7,864 nt of DNA. Origin: Candidatus Altimarinota bacterium (lineage in GTDB: Bacteria > Patescibacteriota > Gracilibacteria > UBA4473). This document shows positions 1 through 3,832 of this stretch, in pieces. Location of the stretch: positions 1 through 7,864 of the forward strand of contig JAGYLK010000126.1 in assembly GCA_018401175.1 (NCBI GenBank). Direction: 5' to 3'. The notes beneath the pieces are model-generated. The model saw only the letters and a program-made list of their open reading frames with translations, made no database searches and had not been told where the DNA came from. Position 1 is the stretch's first letter, and every line of letters begins with the position of its first letter. Both the position numbers and the translations under genes were made by a program.

Positions 1-1
1 A

Positions 2-88
2 AAAATAATGGAAGAAATAAAACATATCTTTGATGAATTTGGGGTGCCCCAATCATTGCAGCAGGAGAAAGAGAAAGATTCTTTATAG
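2..88 (+). CDS. 3' end of an unidentified gene (partial)
   Basis: Frame 2 is open from the left edge to a TAG at 86-88. It ends in a charged tail with IKHIFDEFGVPQSL followed by QQEKEKDSL. An ATG at 8 would give only 26 residues, so this is more likely the C-terminus of a gene that starts outside the window. Too little is visible to name a family. The next gene, engB, starts 67 nt downstream on the same strand and has its own candidate promoter. Confidence 0.5.
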   Translation, partial: KIMEEIKHIFDEFGVPQSLQQEKEKDSL

Positions 89-100
89 TCGCTTTCTAAG

Positions 101-128
101 TTGAGAAACATTTTTTTCACTGTAGTAT
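101..128 (+). promoter_or_regulatory. candidate engB promoter
   Basis: TTGAGA (101-106) and TAGTAT (123-128) are separated by 16 nt. They match the housekeeping-sigma consensus at 5/6 and 4/6. Transcription would start near 135, leaving about 20 nt before the ATG at 156. The only G-rich string (GAGGG, 131-135) is about 20 nt from the ATG, too far to act as a normal SD. A weak AT-rich hairpin with a T run (93-117) overlaps the -35 box and might end the previous transcript. Confidence 0.45.
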
Positions 129-155
129 GCGAGGGAAGTTTCATTTCCTATTTCT

Positions 156-749
156 ATGAGTATCAATAAAGCTGTGTTCGTAAAATCAAGCATGTCTGTT
201 TCAGAATGTCCTGTGGAAAAATATCCAGAGTACGCGTTTATTGGACGATCAAATGTTGGGAAATCCTCACTGATTAATACATTAACGAACCAAAAGGAAT
301 TAGCAAAAACTTCTGCGACACCGGGAAAAACGCAAATGATTAATCATTTTTTAATCGATAATAAATGGAATCTGGTTGATCTTCCGGGATATGGATTTGC
401 CAAGGCGGGAAAAGGAGAATTGTATGAATTTAATGAAATGATTTTGCAGTACATCGAAAAACGTCGAACATTGCGACATCTTTTTGTCCTCGTCGATATA
501 CGACACGCTCCGCAAGCCAATGATATTGAATTTATGGCGTGGTTGATGCGTCATGAAATTTCATTTTCTCTTATTTTTACCAAGGCAGATAAGATTTCCA
601 AAGCACAAATTCAAAAAGCGGTGCATCAGTATCAGAAAGAGATGTTGACCTCTCTCTCAGCAATGCCGCAGTATTTTATTACTTCGTCTCTTCAAAAAAT
701 GGGGAAAGAGATGGTCGTTGAATTTATTGAGAAGATGAATAGGGGGTAG
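156..749 (+). CDS. engB: Ribosome biogenesis GTP-binding protein EngB (YihA/YsxC)
   Basis: This is a small cytosolic GTPase of the TrmE-Era-EngA-EngB family. In model bacteria it binds the maturing large subunit and is needed for late 50S assembly. The 197 residues match the family's usual ~200. All G motifs are present: G1 GRSNVGKS (30-37); G2 in the TPGKT segment (55-59, Thr59); G3 DLPGYG (75-80); G4 TKAD (142-145); G5 TSS (176-178). The family-typical VDIRH lies at 113-117. The ATG at 156 is chosen because the short lead-in before G1 (MSINKAVFVKSS) resembles other EngB N-termini; an earlier ATG at 127 hits a stop. There is no SD in range. It ends in TAG. It shares the window with L10, L7/L12 and 23S rRNA, all 50S components, but is not in one operon with them. 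Confidence 0.96.
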   Translation: MSINKAVFVKSSMSVSECPVEKYPEYAFIGRSNVGKSSLINTLTNQKELAKTSATPGKTQMINHFLIDNKWNLVDLPGYGFAKAGKGELYEFNEMILQYIEKRRTLRHLFVLVDIRHAPQANDIEFMAWLMRHEISFSLIFTKADKISKAQIQKAVHQYQKEMLTSLSAMPQYFITSSLQKMGKEMVVEFIEKMNRG

Positions 750-769
750 TGCTTCCGTGTGACGCAAAA

Positions 770-820
770 CGAAATTTATTTTAAAATATTATTGACAAAA
801 CAGAAGAATACACCTAAAGA
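770..820 (+). promoter_or_regulatory. promoter with UP-like element for the small orphan gene
   Basis: A perfect -35 box TTGACA (792-797) is followed after 17 nt by TAAAGA (815-820), a weaker -10. Directly upstream is an A/T block (772-790) containing the palindrome TATTTTAAAATA (777-788), similar to an UP element bound by the RNA polymerase alpha subunit. Transcription would begin near 827, about 17 nt before the ATG at 844. No terminator is visible between engB and this promoter. Confidence 0.5.
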
Positions 821-843
821 TGGTTTGTATTTAATTGTTTTTC

Positions 844-1107
844 ATGGATAAAATGAATCCACTTTCCGAGCAAGACATTGCTGCTAAGAATGCGGCAAAT
901 ACACAAATAGAACGAATAATGGCAGATCCAGAATCACTTCAGACACAACGCTCTCAGGATCTGTGTGCGAGAATTATTGTCGAGGGATTCCCTTTTTTGG
1001 AAGACCCCAAAAGGGCAAGAGAATTACTATTAAAGACGATTATAGGGAATTCCATATTGCGTATTGAACAAGAGGCAAAAAATCCAGTTCCAGTGGAGGC
1101 GGAATAG
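844..1107 (+). CDS. Hypothetical small helical protein (87 aa)
   Basis: I do not recognise this protein. It is short, acidic at its end (PVPVEAE), and appears helical throughout. One long amphipathic stretch runs from LSEQDIAAKN through the MADPESLQTQR segment, and a second includes DPKRARELLLKTIIGNSILR. It has one Cys and no signal peptide or membrane segment. I chose ATG 844. A TTG at 835 is in frame but would lie only about 8 nt from the predicted transcription start and would merely add three residues; an ATG at 853 is also possible. No start has an SD. The gene has its own TTGACA promoter and ends in TAG, which suggests it is real although its function is unknown. Confidence 0.7.
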   Translation: MDKMNPLSEQDIAAKNAANTQIERIMADPESLQTQRSQDLCARIIVEGFPFLEDPKRARELLLKTIIGNSILRIEQEAKNPVPVEAE

Positions 1108-1110
1108 TTC

Positions 1111-1122
1111 AAGCCCGGGCTT
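1111..1122. repeat. 12-bp GC-rich perfect palindrome
   Basis: AAGCCCGGGCTT starts 3 nt after the stop of the small orphan gene. It is perfectly self-complementary, so a hairpin would have only a 4-bp stem and a CCGG loop, and no T run follows. It is therefore a poor terminator. It may be a protein-binding site upstream of the Nudix promoter, or chance. Confidence 0.35.
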
Positions 1123-1137
1123 ATTCAGGGATTGACT

Positions 1138-1165
1138 TTGTAAAGCTCGATCTTCGAGCTAGAAT
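1138..1165 (+). promoter_or_regulatory. Nudix gene promoter with inverted repeat in the spacer
   Basis: The -10 box TAGAAT (1160-1165) matches consensus 5/6. TTGTAA (1138-1143) sits 16 nt upstream as a 4/6 -35 box. A closer -35 match, TTGACT (1132-1137), would need a 22-nt spacer. The spacer is filled by a perfect 7-bp inverted repeat, AGCTCGA (1144-1150) / TCGAGCT (1154-1160), centred on TCT. Its last base is the first base of the -10. This is where a repressor or spacer-distorting activator would bind, so an operator is a reasonable inference. The -10 ends 6 nt before the ATG, so the transcript should be leaderless. Confidence 0.5.
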
Positions 1166-1171
1166 GAATAT

Positions 1172-1696
1172 ATGAAACCGTTCAGTGTTTTGCATTCAGA
1201 AATTTTGGTCGATGAGCCCTATTGTTCTATAGAAAAGCAATGTGTAGAGCTGCCAGATGGAAGTGAGAAAGATTGGTTCATTCGTCATTCTGGTCCGGCG
1301 GTTGTTATTGTTCCGCAGTTGAAATCGGGAGCAATCTATCTCCAGAAAACCTATAAGCACGGATGTGGGAAAATAATTCTGGAATTTCCAGCGGGATTAG
1401 TTGACGCAGGAGAAACCCCCTTGAGCGCTGCGATTCGAGAGTTGCGTGAGGAGACCGGTCTCGTGGCAGAGGAGATGATTTCTCTAGGCAAATGTGTTGC
1501 TGATGCGACGGGGAGCGACATGATGTATTATTTTTTCTTGGCAAAAAATTGTGAGCAGGTTTCAGATCCAGAATTAGATGATGCAGAGCAAATTGAATCT
1601 TTTGTAGTCGATAATTTTGACGCCGTACGCGACGAATTTTTGCATGGGAAATATGAAGCGAGTGCCTCGAGTTTAGCAGCGTTGGGGATGATTTAA
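1172..1696 (+). CDS. Nudix hydrolase, ADP-ribose pyrophosphatase-like
   Basis: This is a cytosolic pyrophosphohydrolase that should cleave a nucleoside diphosphate linked to another group, using divalent metal. The complete Nudix box (G-x5-E-x7-R-E-U-x-E-E-x-G-U) spans residues 75-97: Gly75, Glu81, Arg89-Glu90, Glu93-Glu94, Gly96. The lead-in EFPAGLVDAGE (71-81) resembles ADP-ribose/ADP-sugar pyrophosphatases. In those enzymes a proline about 15 residues past the box helps mark substrate; here the region reads VADATGSDMMYYFF without it, so the substrate is uncertain. The 174-residue length is normal. ATG 1172 gives a complete domain and lies 6 nt after the -10 box. There is no SD. It ends in TAA with no clear terminator, so some transcription could run into the rplJ region. 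Confidence 0.9.
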   Translation: MKPFSVLHSEILVDEPYCSIEKQCVELPDGSEKDWFIRHSGPAVVIVPQLKSGAIYLQKTYKHGCGKIILEFPAGLVDAGETPLSAAIRELREETGLVAEEMISLGKCVADATGSDMMYYFFLAKNCEQVSDPELDDAEQIESFVVDNFDAVRDEFLHGKYEASASSLAALGMI

Positions 1697-1729
1697 CCTT
1701 CAACCTTCAAACTTCAAACTACAAACGAG
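1695..1729 (+). repeat. degenerate 7-nt tandem repeat
   Basis: Five heptads start inside the Nudix stop codon: AACCTTC, AACCTTC, AAACTTC, AAACTAC, AAACGAG. The first two are identical and the rest drift by one to three bases. The strand is unusually C/A/T-rich with almost no G. This looks like slippage-born simple sequence; no function is evident. Confidence 0.55.
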
Positions 1730-1774
1730 AAAAAATGAAGTATGGAATGATGTCTTCTGGGGACAAAAAAACTT

Positions 1775-1802
1775 TTGACATATCCCATTCCATCACTAAT
1801 AT
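1775..1802 (+). promoter_or_regulatory. rplJL promoter
   Basis: A perfect -35 TTGACA (1775-1780), a 16-nt spacer and TAATAT (1797-1802) form one of the two strongest promoters in the window. An A tract (1765-1771) lies just upstream of the -35. The start point would be about 1808-1810, right at the 5' arm of the leader's antiterminator helix. The same boxes and spacing recur ahead of 23S rRNA. Confidence 0.8.
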
Positions 1803-1807
1803 GAAAC

Positions 1808-1966
1808 TGGTCGAAGACAGCAAGCAGCTCCTTGTGAGCGTGAGCCTCGCCGAGACGAAATACATTGAGAAGCGGCGCGCCAAAGAATTCGGCGTTTACG
1901 TAAGACCGCTTCACCAAAGTAGTTTCCTCAAGTCTTCGATCGAAGACTTTTTTTCTAATTTACAGC
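1808..1966 (+). promoter_or_regulatory. L10 leader: autoregulatory rplJL 5' UTR
   Basis: About 158 nt of structured, untranslated RNA lies between the rplJ promoter and its ATG. A segment at its extreme 5' end (GTCGAAGAC, 1810-1818) is complementary to the 5' arm of the terminator hairpin (1932-1940): eight Watson-Crick pairs and one G-U. This would form an antiterminator. Between these arms a 7-bp stem GAAGCGG/CCGCTTC (1869-1875/1906-1912) carries an inner CGCC/GGCG hairpin (1878-1881/1891-1894) with a large asymmetric bulge on the 3' side. That is the kind of element expected to bind the L10-L7/L12 complex. In known L10 leaders, excess L10(L12)4 binds and favours termination. The mechanism here is inferred from structure and position. 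Confidence 0.78.
1930..1956 (+). terminator. rplJ leader attenuator (intrinsic terminator)
   Basis: A perfect 8-bp stem, AAGTCTTC (1930-1937) with GAAGACTT (1942-1949) around a GATC loop, is followed by a run of seven T (1948-1954). It sits only about 10 nt ahead of the rplJ ATG, so it would cut off expression before the coding region. Its 5' arm is shared with the antiterminator helix made with 1810-1818, so the two structures exclude each other. Confidence 0.8.
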
Positions 1967-2512
1967 ATGGCTACTTCAAGACAGAAGAAAACCGGACAGT
2001 TAGAAGCACTCTTGGAAAAATTCCAAAACGCGCAGGGTGTTGCTTTTGTACGGTTCGACCAAGCGACAGTGGAAGAAGTCCAGACCGTTCGACGAGCTCT
2101 TCGTGCCGAAGGTATGTCTTATACCGTTATCAAAAAAACATTGATGGCGAAGGCAGCCAAGGATACGGAACTTGGAGAATTTTCAGCAACTGATCTTCCC
2201 GGATCTGTCGCTGTTATTGTGTCAGCTACTGATGCAGTACAGCCAGCCCAGGCGATCAAAAAATTAAACAAAGAGTACTTCAACAAAAAAGCGAAGTTCT
2301 CGAAGTTTGATTTTGCTGGAGCGTTGTTTGAGGGAAAATTCCTCGATGCAGCGGCAACAGCACAATTTGCAAATACAGCTACTCGTGAAGAGTCGTTGGC
2401 AAAAATTGTGGGAATGTTGCAGTCTGGTCCTCAGAAACTCCACTCAGTTCTCAACTCTGGGTTTTCAAAACTATACAACGTTTTGGAAAACGCAGAAAAA
2501 TTTGCGCAGTAA
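1967..2512 (+). CDS. rplJ: 50S ribosomal protein L10
   Basis: L10 forms the base of the ribosomal stalk. Its N-terminal domain binds 23S rRNA helix 42 next to L11, and its C-terminal helix carries the L7/L12 dimers that recruit translation GTPases. The protein has 181 residues, slightly long for the family. The N-terminal region shows the typical VRRALRAEGMSYTVIKKTL (41-59, usually K-N-T-L) and LPGSVAVI (77-84, where many homologues have G-P-T-A). The tail from Glu141 to the end (ESLAKIVGMLQ and LHSVLNSGFSKLYNVLE segments) is the L7/L12-binding helix. ATG 1967 follows the attenuator; no SD is present. rplL follows after 28 nt. The gene is not next to rplK-rplA as in most bacteria. Confidence 0.97.
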   Translation: MATSRQKKTGQLEALLEKFQNAQGVAFVRFDQATVEEVQTVRRALRAEGMSYTVIKKTLMAKAAKDTELGEFSATDLPGSVAVIVSATDAVQPAQAIKKLNKEYFNKKAKFSKFDFAGALFEGKFLDAAATAQFANTATREESLAKIVGMLQSGPQKLHSVLNSGFSKLYNVLENAEKFAQ

Positions 2513-2540
2513 TTTTATTTCCCTTTTACCTTTTTAAAAA

Positions 2541-2936
2541 ATGACAGAGGAAACAACAACAATCGCGCTTGCAAAAAACGAGCAAGCAGTAGTAGACGCA
2601 ATTGAAAAATTAACAGTTGTGGAAGCAAACAACGTGGCAAAATACTTCGAGGAGAAGTATGGAATCACAGCAGCAGCACCAGTTGCCGTTGCAGCAGCAG
2701 CTCCAGCAGAAGATGCAGCAGAAGAGAAATCTTCATTCAATGTTGTATTGAAAGATGCAGGAGGACAGAAAATTGCTGTTATCAAACTCGTTCGTGAGAT
2801 CACCGGTCTTGGTCTTGGTGAAGCAAAAGCAGTGGCTGATAACGGAGGAACAATCAAAGAAAATGTTAAGAAAGAGGAGGCAGAAGAGATGAAAGCAAAA
2901 TTTGTTGAAGCAGGAGCTACTATTGAGCTTGAGTAA
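2541..2936 (+). CDS. rplL: 50S ribosomal protein L7/L12
   Basis: This is the multicopy stalk protein that recruits and stimulates EF-Tu, EF-G, IF2 and release factors. It has 131 residues, within the family range. Residues ~10-42 form the dimerisation domain, 43-62 an Ala/Pro-rich hinge (encoded by GCA-rich repeats), and 63-131 the globular factor-binding domain. The signature KIAVIKLVREITGLGLGEAK lies at 77-96. Residues matching E. coli Lys65, Lys70, Arg73 and Lys84 are kept (Lys77, Lys82, Arg85, Lys96). The usual Lys in G-L-G-L-K-E-A-K is Gly93 here. Only T-rich sequence and an A run precede the ATG, with no SD, which is notable for a protein needed at several copies per ribosome. It ends in TAA before a strong terminator; rpoB-rpoC do not follow. 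Confidence 0.97.
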   Translation: MTEETTTIALAKNEQAVVDAIEKLTVVEANNVAKYFEEKYGITAAAPVAVAAAAPAEDAAEEKSSFNVVLKDAGGQKIAVIKLVREITGLGLGEAKAVADNGGTIKENVKKEEAEEMKAKFVEAGATIELE

Positions 2937-2960
2937 TTTGCAACAAGAGGAACACGAATA

Positions 2961-2999
2961 AAAGGCCTGTCCCGGTTTGCGGGACGGGTTTTTGTTTTC
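2961..2999 (+). terminator. bidirectional intrinsic terminator between convergent genes
   Basis: A 9-bp GC-rich stem (2966-2974 with 2980-2988, one U-G pair) closes a GTTTG loop and is followed by TTTTTGTTTT. On the minus strand the same stem is followed by CCTTTTATT, so it can also stop transcripts from the membrane-protein gene at 3068-3718. It marks the end of the rplJL unit. Confidence 0.92.
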
Positions 3000-3067
3000 T
3001 CCCAAAATAAGTTTTCCCTGTTCCATAAATCGAAAGAAGATACAGAGAGCACAAATATGTTTTTGCT

Positions 3068-3718
3068 CTATTTTTCAAAATATTTATTACATTGTTCAGT
3101 CAGAGTCTTTTGGAAGGTCTCTTTTTGTTCATGAGTGCTCGATTCTTGGATTGAGTTTCTATACAGTTTTTTTGTTTTTTGATAAATCTTCCAGAATTTG
3201 AAAAATTCTTTTTCATCCCAGAGTGCCCAGGCCGGGAATATCCAGGATCCGACTCCAGGAAGAGCATTGCTAAGGGATTTCCCAATCTTATTTTTTACCG
3301 TATCTTTTCGCCAAATAATGTAGGGAGTGATCGCACAGGCAAAGAGTTTTGCATAATAAAGCAGTGCGGTGTTGGAGCTTAAATCGTGGAGAGAAAGAGT
3401 GTGGTCAAAAACTTTTGGTACTAATTCTGCTATCCCCGTTCCAACAACTGTCCACGTGGCTATTCCTCCCACAGAATAGGTAAGAGCGCTAATCTGAAAT
3501 ATTTTTTGAATGGATTTTTCATTAAGGGTGGTAGAGATAATATTCCGAGTTTCTTCATCAATAAGTTGCCATTCTTTTGTTTTTTCTAATATTTTTAAAA
3601 ATTCATGAGTGCTGAAAACATTCTTTTCCACTGATTTATGAATACTTTTCGCACAATTATTGAAATCAAAAGAGAGGTCCAATTGTATAAGGTTTGCTTC
3701 CATCCCAACCATTTCCAT
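3068..3718 (-). CDS. Hypothetical membrane protein (216 aa)
   Basis: I recognise no family. The N-terminal ~70 residues are charged and helical. Hydrophobic stretches follow at about 74-98 (includes ISALTYSVGGIATWTVVG), 117-136 (ALLYYAKLFACAITPYII) and 150-167 (around ALPGVGSWIFPAWALW), then a Lys/Glu-rich tail of about 45 residues. Two or three membrane segments with soluble ends are likely. ATG 3718 is preferred to an upstream TTG (3745) because the -10 box of a good minus-strand promoter ends 6 nt before ATG 3718, so the TTG would lie in untranscribed promoter DNA. It ends in TAG. It is convergent with rplL and divergent from the surface-protein gene, so it is probably monocistronic. A link to the envelope is only inferred. 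Confidence 0.78.
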   Translation of the reverse strand: MEMVGMEANLIQLDLSFDFNNCAKSIHKSVEKNVFSTHEFLKILEKTKEWQLIDEETRNIISTTLNEKSIQKIFQISALTYSVGGIATWTVVGTGIAELVPKVFDHTLSLHDLSSNTALLYYAKLFACAITPYIIWRKDTVKNKIGKSLSNALPGVGSWIFPAWALWDEKEFFKFWKIYQKTKKLYRNSIQESSTHEQKETFQKTLTEQCNKYFEK

Positions 3719-3724
3719 AAGATG

Positions 3725-3752
3725 TTTATAAAATATATAAAACAAAAGTCAA
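3725..3752 (-). promoter_or_regulatory. promoter of the minus-strand membrane-protein gene
   Basis: Read on the minus strand: TTGACT (3752-3747), 16 nt, TATAAA (3730-3725), each 5/6 to consensus. Six nucleotides (CATCTT) then separate the -10 from ATG 3718, predicting a leaderless mRNA. It fires away from the surface-protein promoter about 45 bp away. Confidence 0.65.
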
Positions 3753-3794
3753 TGACTCTTTCTGTTTGCCAAAAGAAAAGGAGAATATGTTTTT

Positions 3795-3824
3795 TTGATT
3801 TTTTTAGTATTTCAATGCTATGAT
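3795..3824 (+). promoter_or_regulatory. extended -10 promoter of the surface-protein gene
   Basis: TTGATT (3795-3800) lies 18 nt before TATGAT (3819-3824), and TG at 3816-3817 makes an extended -10. The -35 sits in a T-rich tract. The -10 ends 8 nt before ATG 3833, so the predicted start is at or within 2 nt of the start codon. Confidence 0.62.
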
Positions 3825-3832
3825 TCGCCTTG

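Noticed and set aside
39..52. TTGGGGTGCCCCAA inverted repeat
   Set aside because: It is inside the upstream coding region, has a 2-nt centre and no T run; likely chance or codon-driven.
93..117. Terminator before engB (TTTCT/AGAAA stem and T run)
   Set aside because: The stem has only 5 mostly A-T pairs and overlaps the -35 box; noted under the promoter but not called.
1735..2193. Open frame of 152 codons across the rplJ leader and start of rplJ
   Set aside because: It contains the rplJ promoter and attenuator and then overlaps true rplJ in another frame; its later part is Arg/Ser-rich out-of-frame translation.
2534..3052. Minus-strand open frame of 172 codons opposite rplL
   Set aside because: It is a shadow of the GCA-rich rplL hinge, with low-complexity Ser/Ala translation, and it crosses the terminator.
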